Below are positions 1 through 8,309 of a stretch of DNA of 64,000 nucleotides, piece after piece. Position 1 is the stretch's first letter. Each line of letters opens with the position of its first letter. The stretch comes from Methylobacter sp. (GTDB lineage: Bacteria > Pseudomonadota > Gammaproteobacteria > Methylococcales > Methylomonadaceae): the NCBI GenBank assembly GCA_024636505.1, contig JAGXGY010000027.1, forward strand, positions 50,825 to 114,824, written 5' to 3'. The position numbers were made by a program, and so were the translations under genes. The notes beneath the pieces are model-generated. The model worked only from the letters and a program-made list of their open reading frames with translations. It was not told the DNA's origin and did not search any database.

Positions 1-31
1 TGTTGGCATAAAACCCTCAAAAGGATACTCG

Positions 32-53
32 TTCCCACGCTCCCGCGTGGGAA
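32..53. repeat. REP-like palindrome upstream of the tape measure gene
   Basis: Two 9-bp arms, TTCCCACGC (32-40) and GCGTGGGAA (45-53), flank a 4-base loop. The arms are perfectly complementary. This sequence type is a common dispersed extragenic palindrome in gammaproteobacterial genomes (from memory). It lies in the short gap before the first prophage gene and could act as an RNA hairpin. Confidence 0.6.
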
Positions 54-92
54 TGCATACGGAACCCGAAAAATACAGGATCAGTATAGATC

Positions 93-2390
93 ATGGCTAA
101 CAATATATCACTGGGCATTGTCATCGGTGCGGCGCTATCGAGCACTGTGGGCCGCGCTTTCCAGTCGCTGGACCAGCGCGCAACCGGTCTGGGCCGAAGC
201 CTCCAGCAGGTGCGCCTGGGGCGTGCGGCCGGGGCTGATGTGGCCCGGTACCGGACGCAACTGGAAACCTTGCGCGCGACTCAGCAGCAATTTGGCGCCA
301 GTAATACCCATTTATGGGGACAGATTGCGCGTACCGAACGCTCGTTACGCGATGCCGAGCGAGCGGCGGAACGTTACGGCCTCGATGTCGGCAACATTAC
401 CCGCGAAAACCGTCGGCTGTTACAGTCGGAACAGGCTATCGCGCGGCAATTGCAGCGCACTAATCAACTGCGGTCTAACCGCGACCAGCGGGCTAATTTA
501 GGCGGGCAGATCGTCGGCACTATCGGCATGGCGTATGCAGCGGCGCTGCCGGTCAAAAAAGCCATTGAATTCGAGTCGGTGATGGCTGACGTGCGCAAAG
601 TCGTCGACATGACTGATGCCGAATTTAAGGCGATGAGCAAGTCCATTCTGGATATGTCGGCGACCATGCCGATGGCCGCCAGCGGCATTGGTGCGATTAT
701 GTCCGCCGCCGGGCAATCAGGCATCGCTAAGTCTGAGCTGTTGGATTTTGCCAAAGCAGCGGTACAGATGGGGGTTGCGTTCGATTTGACCGGCGACCAG
801 GCCGGGCAAATGATGGCTAACTGGCGCGCGGGTATGAATTTGTCGCAGGCCGAAACGGTGGCGCTGGCCGATGCGGTCAACCATTTATCCAACAATATGA
901 ACGCCACCGCTCCGGCCATTGGCGAAGTGGTACAGCGGCAGGGGGCAGTGGCCAGAGCCGCCGGATTAAGCGCGGTGCAAACAGCGGCCTTGAGTGCGGC
1001 CTTGCTCAGCTCGGGCGCCGCGCCGGAAATTGCGGCAACGGCGTTAAAGAATCTGACCAATGCGCTGACCAAGGGCGGATCGGCCACTAAGTCGCAGATT
1101 GCGGTGTTTAAGCAACTGGGCTTTGATTCCACAGCGGTTGCTGCGTCGATGCAAAAAGACGCGGCGGGAACGATTAAAAACGTATTCGAGGCGCTGGCGA
1201 AAGCGCCAAAAGAGATACAAGGCTCGTTGGTCGGCGGCCTGTTCGGCGAGGAAGCCAAGGGCGCGATTTCGCCACTGCTGGCGAATATGGGCAATCTGAC
1301 AAAAGCGTTTGCAGAAACCGCCGATGCGGGGAAGTTTTCCGGGTCGATGCTGGCAGAGTACGAGGTTCGATCAAAGACGACGGCGAATAGCTTGGAGCTG
1401 CTAAGCGGCAAGACTACGCGGCTGGCGATCAATATCGGCAGTCTGCTGTTGCCTGCGCTGAATACTGTCGTCGGCGCATTGGGCGGCGGCATCGGCGCGG
1501 TGACGGGGCTGGCGGAGAAATTCCCGCTATTGACGCAGGTGATCGTGGGCGCGGCAGTCGGCCTGGTGGCGCTAAAGGTGGTAACACTGGCCGGTGGCTT
1601 TGCGATGACCATTCTTTCTGACGGCCTGGTTATCGCCGGCGGCATTATGGATTTTTTCCGGCTGTCAACGATGCGGGCTAATGCCGCGCTGGTTTGGCAA
1701 AAGGCCGTTGCGCTGGGCACGGCTATCCAGCAAAAGGCGCTGGCGATTTCGACCGGCGTGGTCACGGCGGCGCAGTGGCTGTGGAATGCGGCTGTGTCTG
1801 CCAGTTCTATCGGTCGCGTGGCCATTGGCATTGCGGCGATGGCCGTTGCCCAAAAAGCCACGGCCGTCTGGACCGGGGTAGTCACCGCCGCCCAATGGCT
1901 GTGGAATGCCGCACTGTCGGCAAACCCGATCGGCCTAGTGGTTATCGGCATTACTGCCTTTGGAGCGCTGGCCTATACGGTCTATAAAAACTGGGAACCG
2001 ATCATGAACTGGTTCCAGGAGAAGTTCGCTTGGCTGTCAGGTGCGGTGGATTGGGTAAAAGGCATTGGCGGCGTGATCGGCGGTGCTGTGTCTGCCGTGG
2101 GGGGGGCTATAGGATTGACGTCTGCGCCCAATCCGGTCATTGGCAGCGCTGCGCTGTCGAAATCAACAAAGGGATCTGAAGTGCTGGCCAAGGCCTTGGC
2201 CCCGCCCGTGTCGGCTGCTCCTGCGGCCAACCCGGCAACCAGTCCACGAGTGACGCCAGTGGGCAATCAAACCAATACTTTCCATATTACCCAGCTGCCC
2301 GGCGAAGATCAAAAGGGCCTGGCAGATCGCGTCGCCGCAACCTTAAGACGCCAACAACAAGCCGACCAACGCAGGGCCCTATATGACTAA
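93..2390 (+). CDS. Phage tail tape measure protein, P2 gpT / TP901 type
   Basis: The 765-aa protein sets tail length in a contractile-tailed phage. Residues about 155-330 carry the TP901-type core, starting near EFESVMADVRKVVDMTD and continuing through the AAGQSG and ATALKNL segments. The first 130 residues are rich in Arg, Gln and Ala and probably form a coiled coil. Residues about 480-640 hold several hydrophobic stretches and a near-duplicated AxxWxGVVTAAQWLWNAA unit, as expected for the membrane-inserting part of tape measures. The gene overlaps the downstream gpU-like gene by 8 bases, matching the P2 order T-U-X-D. The ATG at 93 is the only sensible start. The rest of the P2-like tail module would lie left of the window. 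Confidence 0.93.
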   Translation: MANNISLGIVIGAALSSTVGRAFQSLDQRATGLGRSLQQVRLGRAAGADVARYRTQLETLRATQQQFGASNTHLWGQIARTERSLRDAERAAERYGLDVGNITRENRRLLQSEQAIARQLQRTNQLRSNRDQRANLGGQIVGTIGMAYAAALPVKKAIEFESVMADVRKVVDMTDAEFKAMSKSILDMSATMPMAASGIGAIMSAAGQSGIAKSELLDFAKAAVQMGVAFDLTGDQAGQMMANWRAGMNLSQAETVALADAVNHLSNNMNATAPAIGEVVQRQGAVARAAGLSAVQTAALSAALLSSGAAPEIAATALKNLTNALTKGGSATKSQIAVFKQLGFDSTAVAASMQKDAAGTIKNVFEALAKAPKEIQGSLVGGLFGEEAKGAISPLLANMGNLTKAFAETADAGKFSGSMLAEYEVRSKTTANSLELLSGKTTRLAINIGSLLLPALNTVVGALGGGIGAVTGLAEKFPLLTQVIVGAAVGLVALKVVTLAGGFAMTILSDGLVIAGGIMDFFRLSTMRANAALVWQKAVALGTAIQQKALAISTGVVTAAQWLWNAAVSASSIGRVAIGIAAMAVAQKATAVWTGVVTAAQWLWNAALSANPIGLVVIGITAFGALAYTVYKNWEPIMNWFQEKFAWLSGAVDWVKGIGGVIGGAVSAVGGAIGLTSAPNPVIGSAALSKSTKGSEVLAKALAPPVSAAPAANPATSPRVTPVGNQTNTFHITQLPGEDQKGLADRVAATLRRQQQADQRRALYD

Positions 2391-2772
2391 TGTAATGATG
2401 CGCCTGGGAGCGTTTAACTTTTCGATCAGCACCGCCGCTTATCAGGCATTCAGTCGCTCGACCGCCTACCGTTGGCAAGCCGTCGAGCGCTATGGCAGAC
2501 TGCCGGCGCAACAATACACCGGCCCAGGTGAAGATTCGATCACGCTGTCCGGAGAAATCTATCCCGATTATTCCGGTGGCCTGCATCAGATCGATGGCAT
2601 GCGTACTGAAGCAGCAAAAGGTCTGCCGCTGTTGCTGGTCGACGGCAATGGCTATGTATGGAAAAAGTGGGTGATCCAGACAATTGATGATGCCCAAGAG
2701 ATTTTTTTAGCCAATGGCACGCCGCGTAAAATGTTCTTCACGCTGAAAATAACCCAATACGGGGAGGACTGA
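2383..2772 (+). CDS. Phage tail protein, P2 gpU-like (tail terminator)
   Basis: The 129-aa protein matches the P2 gpU family in length, position and sequence style (N-terminal MxRLGxFxF, then TAYRW...ERYGRLPAQQYTGPGEDSITLSGEIYP). gpU is known to cap the tail tube at the head-proximal end. The gene overlaps the tape measure by 8 bases and the next gene by one base (TGATG), so translation is probably coupled. Nothing in it looks broken. Confidence 0.88.
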   Translation: MTNVMMRLGAFNFSISTAAYQAFSRSTAYRWQAVERYGRLPAQQYTGPGEDSITLSGEIYPDYSGGLHQIDGMRTEAAKGLPLLLVDGNGYVWKKWVIQTIDDAQEIFLANGTPRKMFFTLKITQYGED

Positions 2773-2978
2773 TGGCGCAATATCGCACTAAAACCGGCGA
2801 CATGATTGATGCTATTTGCCATAAATACTATGGACGGCAGTCTGGTGTGGTTGAACGGGTCTATGAGGCTAACCGGGGATTAGCGGATTACGGCACGCTA
2901 TTACCGTCTGGTCTGGTGATTGAGCTGCCCGATATACCGGCCATTGAAGCCGTTAACACTATAAAGTTGTGGGATTGA
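2772..2978 (+). CDS. Phage tail protein X (LysM-like, P2 gpX family)
   Basis: The 68-aa protein has the short LysM-like fold typical of gpX: a glycine-aspartate turn (TKTGDMIDAICHKYYG), then VYEANRGLADYGTLLPSGLVIELPDI. In P2-like phages it sits between gpU and gpD and is thought to attach the hub or baseplate parts. It starts in the TGATG overlap with gpU and is followed by gpD one base after its stop. Length is normal for the family. Confidence 0.9.
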   Translation: MAQYRTKTGDMIDAICHKYYGRQSGVVERVYEANRGLADYGTLLPSGLVIELPDIPAIEAVNTIKLWD

Positions 2979-2979
2979 T

Positions 2980-3951
2980 ATGAGGCCGTTATGTAAAGTG
3001 CTGGCCGATAATGTCGATATTACCGACGTGCTTAACCGGCGCCTGATTAGCATTAAAACAACGGATGAAGCGGGCATCAAATCCGATACCTGCACGATTG
3101 ATCTGGATGATCGAGACGGCGTGATAGAGCTGCCCAGGCGCGGCGTCAAGTTGTCAGTCTGGCTCGGCTACGAGCAAACAGGCTTGGTCAAGATCGGCAT
3201 TTACACCGTTGACGAGGTGTCGATGTCCGGATTTCCCGAGGTTATCAGCATCAACGCCAAGGCGGCGGACATGCGCGGGGATCTGAAAGCGCCCAAAACC
3301 CGATACTTTGACAACATGACTCTGGGCGCACTGGTAGAAACCATCGCCGGTGCAAATAGCCTGATCGGGAAAACGTCCGCCGCGCTGGCATCGGTGTTGC
3401 TTGGCCATGTCGACCAGACCCAGGAGTCTGATTTAAATCTGTTAACCCGACTGGCTAAAAAATACGGCGGCGTGGCGAAAGTGACCAACGATCATTTGAT
3501 TGTCGCCAAAGCCGGGGAATCAAAAAGCGTTTCCGGCGCCAGTTTGGACACTATCCTTATTGATAAACGCCAGGTGTCCAGCTATCACGCCAGCATCACG
3601 GAGAGAGGCAGTTATGCAGCGGTAACGGCCAGTTATCACGATAAGCTGACAGCGCAGGATGTCGCCATCAGCACCAGCGAAGACAAGCCCGCATTTGTGT
3701 TGCGCCATACCTACGATACCCGGCAGCAAGCTCTTGAAGCCGCGCAGGCTAAAAAGGCCGCGCTGGACCAAGGAACGGCGACGGTTGATGTCAGTCTATC
3801 GATCGGCAACGGTAATCTGTTTGCGGAATCGCCGTTACTATTGACGGGATTTAGATCCGGCATTAGCGGCGTTGGCTGGACCGCTACCCGCGTTGAGCAT
3901 TCGTTTAGCAGTGCCGGGTTTATTACGACCGTTAATGGGGAGATTAAGTGA
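2980..3951 (+). CDS. Phage late control / tail hub protein, P2 gpD-like
   Basis: The 323-aa protein belongs to the gpD family of hub proteins that carry the tail spike; P2 gpD is known as late control protein D. Recognisable stretches are SDTCTIDLDDRDGVIELPRRGVKLSVWLGY near the N-terminus, DMRGDLKAPKTRYFDNMTLGALVETIA, and the C-terminal GWTATRVEHSFSSAGFITTVNGEIK. The length is slightly short of P2 gpD (about 387 aa). It is the last P2-type gene; only 4 bases after its stop the sequence turns into an IS200/IS605-like end and then a Mu-like head module. Confidence 0.9.
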   Translation: MRPLCKVLADNVDITDVLNRRLISIKTTDEAGIKSDTCTIDLDDRDGVIELPRRGVKLSVWLGYEQTGLVKIGIYTVDEVSMSGFPEVISINAKAADMRGDLKAPKTRYFDNMTLGALVETIAGANSLIGKTSAALASVLLGHVDQTQESDLNLLTRLAKKYGGVAKVTNDHLIVAKAGESKSVSGASLDTILIDKRQVSSYHASITERGSYAAVTASYHDKLTAQDVAISTSEDKPAFVLRHTYDTRQQALEAAQAKKAALDQGTATVDVSLSIGNGNLFAESPLLLTGFRSGISGVGWTATRVEHSFSSAGFITTVNGEIK

Positions 3952-3955
3952 CGTT

Positions 3956-4043
3956 ATTGACATCCTCACCGACATAAAGAGAAGGGGATTTACGCTATTT
4001 CCCGTTAAATTGCGGGATATTCGGTGGTTTCCCCGTTAATTAG
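3956..4043. mobile_element. Degenerate IS200/IS605-type end at the junction of two phage modules
   Basis: The stretch around 3956-3998 (TTGACATCCTC, ACCGACATAAAGAGAAGGGG, ATTTACG) resembles the terminal hairpin of IS200/IS605 elements. It aligns loosely with the reverse complement of the intact-looking end near 63750 (TTACATCC ... GGGG ... TTTACGG). The hairpin is decayed. It lies exactly between the last P2-like gene and the truncated Mu-like protease gene. From 4046 to about 4083 the 13-base unit CCAAATATCGCGC occurs twice. No transposase is present. Confidence 0.5.
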
Positions 4044-5126
4044 TGCGCCAAATATCGCGCAAAACTACGCCAAATATCGCGCGGCGTTACATTATTCCCA
4101 GCCGGAACGTTTGATGCGCTGCGCGGCGCATTACGCGGCAAAGGCCCTTGGCGGCTGGATGCCGAATCGGCAAAACGATTAATCAGTGTCGTCTCGCAAC
4201 GTACAAACGACATTGTCGTCGATTATGAACACCAATCGATTTTAACGACTCAAAACGGCAAACCTGTTGTAGCCGCTGGCTGGATTGGTCCGCAAACGTT
4301 GGAATGGCGAGAGCCGCCCGCTGCGCATCCTGGTCTATTTGCCATCAGTCCGAAATGGACTGCTGCCGCATCGGCGCATATTGCCGCTGATGAAATCCGC
4401 TATGTCTCCCCGGTATTTAGCTATGACGCCAAAACCGGCGAGGTGCTGGATATCCTGAATGTCGCTTTAACCAATAACCCCGCGATTGATGGCATGCAGG
4501 CTGTATCTGTTGCTGCCGCCAGTTTTTTGGCATCCACCTCTTTAATCAACCCACAGGAGTCCGCTATGGATGAACTGCTCGAACGATTGCGCTATCTGCT
4601 CAATCTGCCACTCACGTCCACTGCCGAGGAAATCTCAGCCGAATTGGATAAATTAAAAACCATGATTGCCGGGGCCGACGGCGCAACGGCGGGCTTGTCG
4701 GCATTGTTAACAAGCAAAGCGGATGAGATTGCGGCATTGTCGGCTCAGGTCGGCGCAGCGGTTGACTTAACTCACTATGCGCCCATCGGCGTGGTTAAAG
4801 AGTTGCAAGATCAGGTAGCGGCTTTATCCGGCAATGCGGCTGAAGATCGTGTTGCCAAGCTGATCAACCAAGGCAAATCTGATGGACGGATTATCGGGGA
4901 ACAGCTGGAAAGCTATTTGACCAATCTGGGTAAGCAGGATTTTGCGGCGCTATCCGGTTATTTAGATTCCGCGCAACCGATTGCGGCACTCTCGGGTATG
5001 CAAACCGGCGGCAAAGCGCCTGAGTTTGATACAGGCGGCAACGATTTAACGGCCGATGAGCTGGCAGTTTGCAGCGGCCTCGGCATTGATCCACTCGAAT
5101 TCAAAAAAACCAAAGGAGATAAATAA
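4044..5126 (+). pseudogene. Mu-like head protease / scaffold (gpI family), 5'-truncated
   Basis: An open frame runs from a stop at 4041-4043 to 5126. Homology to Mu gpI-type proteases begins near 4086 with VTLFPAGTFDALRGALRGKG and continues with DYEHQ, AAGWI, SPKWT and YVSPVF, the usual protease signature. Between the stop and TTG 4299 I find no ATG, GTG or TTG start in frame. TTG at 4299 would remove the protease active region. The normal N-terminal 30 or so residues are missing, replaced by the IS-like remnant. The C-terminal half (residues after MDELLERLRYLLN) is the helical scaffold part; an internal ATG at 4566 could still make scaffold alone, as Mu gene Z does. The 3' end overlaps the next gene (TAATG). 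Confidence 0.8.
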
Positions 5127-5518
5127 TGGGTGCATTAGTTAAAGACCGGAACACCCCGGCCCGTAACGGCGACCAGTTCGTTTACGGCGTCGCGGGATCA
5201 ACCAAAATTTATGCGGGCTCATTAGTTTGCGTAAACGCCTCAGGATTTGCGGTACCGGGTTCGGTGGCGACCACATTGAAAGCGGTCGGCCGCGCCGATG
5301 AACAAGTCGACAACACGGCCGTCACCGACGGCGCAAAAACAATCGCCGTCCGCAAAGGCGTTTTTAACTTCGCCAATGCCGGCGACGTGACCATCGCGCA
5401 CCTGGAAACAAATATCTACATCAATGACGATCAGACCGTTTCGTCAGTATCCACCGGAAAATCGGTGGCCGGAAAATGCGTCGCAGTCGATTCTGACGGC
5501 GTTTGGATTGAAATTTAA
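5126..5518 (+). CDS. Capsid cement / decoration protein (DUF2190-like)
   Basis: The 130-aa protein lies between the head protease and the major head protein, the usual site of the decoration protein in Mu-like phages. It reads as a small beta-rich protein: RNGDQFVYGVAGSTKIYAGSLVCVNASGFAVPG, then GAKTIAVRKGVFNFANAGD and a closing SVAGKCVAVDSDGVWIEI. The pattern of a lumenal start-up strand, a removable value and a GVF motif fits capsid cement proteins. Family placement is from memory. It starts in the TAATG overlap with a good GGAG ribosome site 8 bases upstream. Confidence 0.7.
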   Translation: MGALVKDRNTPARNGDQFVYGVAGSTKIYAGSLVCVNASGFAVPGSVATTLKAVGRADEQVDNTAVTDGAKTIAVRKGVFNFANAGDVTIAHLETNIYINDDQTVSSVSTGKSVAGKCVAVDSDGVWIEI

Positions 5519-5528
5519 GGAACCCTTT

Positions 5529-6575
5529 ATGAAAAAAACAAACGTATTCGCCAGTCTCTTGATGACCCTGGCATTCATCGGCACGGCGGCATTTGCATTC
5601 AGCGGCACCGTTTTGGCCGCCCCGGCCATGCCCTCGCCGGACGGGGTTATCTCGTTGGTATTCGGCGGCATACTGGTCAATGCATCGGCGATTAATAGCA
5701 TTTTTACCGGACTAAAAACGGTCTTTAATAATGCATTAAAAGCGCAGCCGGGCAATTGGCAGGCTACGGCCATGGAGGTTCCAAGCTCCGGGGCCAGCGA
5801 AGATTACGCCTGGCTAAGCCGCTTTCCGATGATGCGAAAATGGGTGGGGGAAAAATTTGTTAAATCGCTGGAGGCCGGAAAATATACCAAGGTCAACGAG
5901 GATTGGGAAACCACGATTGCCGTTAAACGCAATGATATAGAGGACGATAGGCTCGGCATCTATAACACCCAGGCGCAGATGGCAGGCGATAGCGCCAGCG
6001 AATTGAACGATATTATTGTCGATGGTCTAAAAAACGGCGCATTTGCCAATACGGGTATCGATGGGCAATATTTTTATGACACCGATCATGAAGTTAAGGG
6101 CGCCTCGGTATCGAATAAATTAACGACGGTGCTGAGCTCCGCTACCCCGACAGCGGCAGCGGCCGGTTATGGCGCCGCCAGGATGGCGGTGATGAAGTTT
6201 ACCGATGAGGAGGGTATGCCGCTCAGACTGGTACCCGACACGTTAGAGGTTCCTCCGGCACTGGAAGCCATCGCCAAAAAGTTGCTGGAAGCCGACAAGC
6301 TGGATGACAATAGCCCGAATCCCTACAAAGGCACGGCTAAGCTGCTGCTAAATCCGGCGCTGACTTCCGATACTGTCTGGTTTCTGCATGTGACAACTAA
6401 GGCGGTTAAGCCATTTATCGTACAAATGCGTAAGAAACCGGTCTTTGTTTCGCAAACATCATCGGAAAATGATGACGTGTTTATGAAGGCGGAATTTAAA
6501 TTCGGCGCAGAGGCTCGGGCAACCGGGGTTTACGGTTTCTGGCAGTTATCTGTCGGCAGCACCGGTGCGGGTTAA
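5529..6575 (+). CDS. Mu-like major head protein (gpT family) with an N-terminal signal-peptide-like extension
   Basis: The 348-aa protein matches Mu gpT: YAWLSRFPMMRKWVGEKFVKSL, NDIEDDRLGIYNTQAQMAGDSA, DGQYFYDTDHEV, LLLNPALTSDTVWFL and a C-terminal GVYGFWQLSVGSTGAG. Family members normally start at the equivalent of LVNASAINSIF. Here that point is residue 49. The preceding residues look like a Sec signal peptide: MKKT, a hydrophobic core at about 9-25, then VLAAPA. ATG 5529 has AAGGAA upstream and is the best start. A TTG at residue 43 could give a normal-length capsid protein, but I see no clear ribosome site for it. The head shell is cytoplasmic, so the extension is odd. Confidence 0.88.
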   Translation: MKKTNVFASLLMTLAFIGTAAFAFSGTVLAAPAMPSPDGVISLVFGGILVNASAINSIFTGLKTVFNNALKAQPGNWQATAMEVPSSGASEDYAWLSRFPMMRKWVGEKFVKSLEAGKYTKVNEDWETTIAVKRNDIEDDRLGIYNTQAQMAGDSASELNDIIVDGLKNGAFANTGIDGQYFYDTDHEVKGASVSNKLTTVLSSATPTAAAAGYGAARMAVMKFTDEEGMPLRLVPDTLEVPPALEAIAKKLLEADKLDDNSPNPYKGTAKLLLNPALTSDTVWFLHVTTKAVKPFIVQMRKKPVFVSQTSSENDDVFMKAEFKFGAEARATGVYGFWQLSVGSTGAG

Positions 6576-6587
6576 TAGGGGATTGTC

Positions 6588-6866
6588 ATGACTGAATCAA
6601 CAAAAACCGTCGCGGGCATCAGGGTAAGAACCGCGCAAGTCGGCTTTCGCCGGGGCGGTCGGGAATGGTCGGGTGTGACAGAAGTCGCGGCCAGCGAATT
6701 TACACAAGCGCAGCTCGAACAAATCTGCGCCGAGCCGCTGTTGGTGGTCGAGGATATCGAGATTGGGCAGGAGCCGGATGCAGTTAATGGATTGATGGAT
6801 GATGCTGTAGGGGCGGATTCATCCGCCCAGGCAGCCGCCAAACCAGCCGGAAAGCCGACTAAATAA
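6588..6866 (+). CDS. Small Mu-like prophage protein (FluMu HI1506-like)
   Basis: The 92-aa protein sits between the major head protein and gp36, where Mu-like prophages carry a small protein of the HI1506 type. The core GIRVRTAQVGFRRGGREWSG, FTQAQLEQICAEPLLVVE is typical (recognised from memory). The C-terminal third is a low-complexity Ala/Pro/Lys tail. Function is unknown; the position suggests a head or head-tail joining role. Its stop overlaps the next start (TAATG). Confidence 0.65.
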   Translation: MTESTKTVAGIRVRTAQVGFRRGGREWSGVTEVAASEFTQAQLEQICAEPLLVVEDIEIGQEPDAVNGLMDDAVGADSSAQAAAKPAGKPTK

Positions 6867-7270
6867 TGCCGTACTGCACCCAGCAAAACCTGATCGACCG
6901 GTTCGGTGCCGCCGAGTTGATACAGCGCACTGATCGCACCGGAACCGGTGCGATTGATACGGCGGTATTAAACGAGGCTATCGCCGATGCCGATGCGGAA
7001 ATCGACGGCTACTTAACGGCATACCCATTGCCGTTAACGACGATCCCCGCTAATTTAGAGCGCATGGCCTGCGATATCGCCCGTTATTATTTGTACGACG
7101 ACGGGATGATCGAGCAGGTAAAAACGCGTTATGACAATGCGATCAGTTATCTAAAGCTGGTCGCCAAGGGCGTAATCAGTATTGCGCCGGACGCCTCCGG
7201 AACGGTAGCCGCGCCCAGCAGCAATAGCGTTGAATTCCAATCCAACCGCTCGGTGTTCGGCCGGGAATAA
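6866..7270 (+). CDS. Mu gp36-like head-tail connector protein (DUF1320)
   Basis: The 134-aa protein begins MPYCTQQNLIDRFG, the standard start of the DUF1320 / gp36 family, followed by AIADADAEIDGYL and MACDIARYYLY, which form the conserved helical bundle. Proteins of this fold connect head and tail. It overlaps the upstream gene by one base. The operon is interrupted right after it by about 375 bases of non-phage sequence that includes a dispersed 193-bp repeat. Confidence 0.85.
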   Translation: MPYCTQQNLIDRFGAAELIQRTDRTGTGAIDTAVLNEAIADADAEIDGYLTAYPLPLTTIPANLERMACDIARYYLYDDGMIEQVKTRYDNAISYLKLVAKGVISIAPDASGTVAAPSSNSVEFQSNRSVFGRE

Positions 7271-7400
7271 ATCTCTCTTTATGCATCGGGCGCCACCGTG
7301 CCCGATTGCTCTACCTCGCTCTATCTATCCTCTGTTGTATCCGCCCTTCCGAAGTCTTTCGGATACCTCCTCTCTTCATGCCTGGTTAAACTGGCCGCAT
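7271..7400. other. Non-coding insert left of repeat copy A
   Basis: No gene is visible. ATCGGGC (7285-7291) and GCCCGAT (7300-7306) form a hairpin. It is followed by TTGCTCTACCT, a short string also found upstream of repeat copy B, and by a second weaker inverted repeat GTATCCG / CGGATAC. Together with the 193-bp repeat it separates gp36 from gp37, genes that are normally adjacent. Confidence 0.5.
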
Positions 7401-7593
7401 GTTTCAATTCACATTCGACCTCATCTGCCAAATGACTTGTCTTACGACAATCCATCGACAGATAGAGGTCGGCGGATTGCCTCGCGGTAAACGACGAGGT
7501 TACCTGAAAGGCTAACAATGCTAAAGCATCGTTGTCAACGTTGAACGAATCTCCCTGAAGGGAGCGGTTTCAAACCAACAAGGAAATTTGATG
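7401..7593 (+). repeat. 193-bp structured dispersed repeat, copy A
   Basis: One of three copies in the window (others 47388-47580 and 52778-52970), all exactly 193 bp when counted to the terminal ATG. By hand alignment copy A differs at about 13 sites from either other copy. It starts GTTTCAATTCAC and ends CAACAAGGAAATTTGATG. Predicted stems: positions 6-78 (long, with several mismatches here), 80-99, 114-133 and 151-164 of the repeat. The terminal ATG at 7591 follows a fair ribosome site (AAGGAA) and opens a 20-codon frame that ends at 7653, overlapping the gp37 start. Here the repeat splits a phage operon. Confidence 0.9.
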
Positions 7594-7645
7594 AAAATTT
7601 ATCCTAATATTCCTCAAAACAACTTACCCCTACGCAGGCAGGCCG

Positions 7646-8092
7646 GTGCTTAGTTATTTATCGGCATCCGGCTTGATTATGCAACGCCTGGTTGATGAGC
7701 AGGTGGCTGATGATAAAAAAGTGCGTCCGGCGCCCTCGGCTGCATGGGCGATTGCGAACGCGTTGGATGCGTCGGTTAACGTTATTTTCTACGACGATTT
7801 ACCGGATGAAAGTACCGGAGGCTCATCCCAGCGCGGTAAGGTGCAGAGTAGCCAGCAGCTGTGGTTGGTCATCGTCTCGGCACGGAATGTTGCCGATGCC
7901 GGGGTGCGATCCAGCCTGGATGCGGGCATTATTTTTTTGAATACCTTAGTCGCTTTGCAAGGTTACCGGCTGTCGGCGGAGCATGGCGAACTGCAGCGTA
8001 AGCGCTTGCCGTACCGCGCCATTTACGATAACGGGTTTGCCCATCTGCCCGCGTTATTTTCCACAAAAGTCATCACTACCGGCAGCGCCTAG
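7646..8092 (+). CDS. Phage gp37-like tail completion protein
   Basis: The 148-aa protein is in the position of Mu-type gp37 (between gp36 and the tail proteins). It has an RLVDEQVADDKKVRPAPSAAWAIANA segment, a central strand run (SSQQLWLVIVSARNV) and ends with HLPALFSTKVIT, as in tail terminator-like proteins. Family name is inferred from position and pattern, not a search. The start is uncertain: GTG 7646 is used here. A 20-codon frame from the repeat's ATG stops at 7653 and could couple translation to it. Confidence 0.6.
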   Translation: MLSYLSASGLIMQRLVDEQVADDKKVRPAPSAAWAIANALDASVNVIFYDDLPDESTGGSSQRGKVQSSQQLWLVIVSARNVADAGVRSSLDAGIIFLNTLVALQGYRLSAEHGELQRKRLPYRAIYDNGFAHLPALFSTKVITTGSA

Positions 8093-8136
8093 CGCCGGTG
8101 AATTATTTACCTCCATTAATCGATAGGAGTCGCCCC

Positions 8137-8292
8137 ATGGCCGATTTACCCAAGAAAGCCAACAAGCCTAAACGTTGCCGGGCAGTGTTGAAAAAAGCCC
8201 ACACCCACGCCGGTACCCAATACCCGCCCGGCGCTGAAATCGAAATCACCGAAACCCAAGCCAAAGTCTTAACCGACCAAGGCGTTATTTAA
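8137..8292 (+). CDS. Small phage tail-module protein (DUF7210-like)
   Basis: The 51-aa protein starts at an ATG with AGGAG nine bases upstream, better than any upstream start in the same frame. The core AVLKKAHTHAGTQYPPGAEIEITETQAKVLTDQGVI is a known small phage protein pattern: a histidine, a PG turn and a C-terminal helix. It lies between the gp37-like gene and the tail tube gene, as in many Mu-like siphophages. Function is not known. Confidence 0.65.
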   Translation: MADLPKKANKPKRCRAVLKKAHTHAGTQYPPGAEIEITETQAKVLTDQGVI

Positions 8293-8309
8293 TTTAAAGA
8301 GGAACGAAC

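Noticed and set aside
464..1951. 495-aa open frame on the minus strand opposite the first tape measure gene
   Set aside because: It is a mirror of a GC-rich coding region; composition is Ala/Ser/Pro-rich without any recognisable domain, and the plus-strand frame is clearly a tape measure protein.
7401..7440. GTTTCAATCCAC-like start of the repeat, similar to the start of some CRISPR repeats
   Set aside because: The three copies are tens of kilobases apart, are 193 bp long and have no spacer pattern or cas genes.
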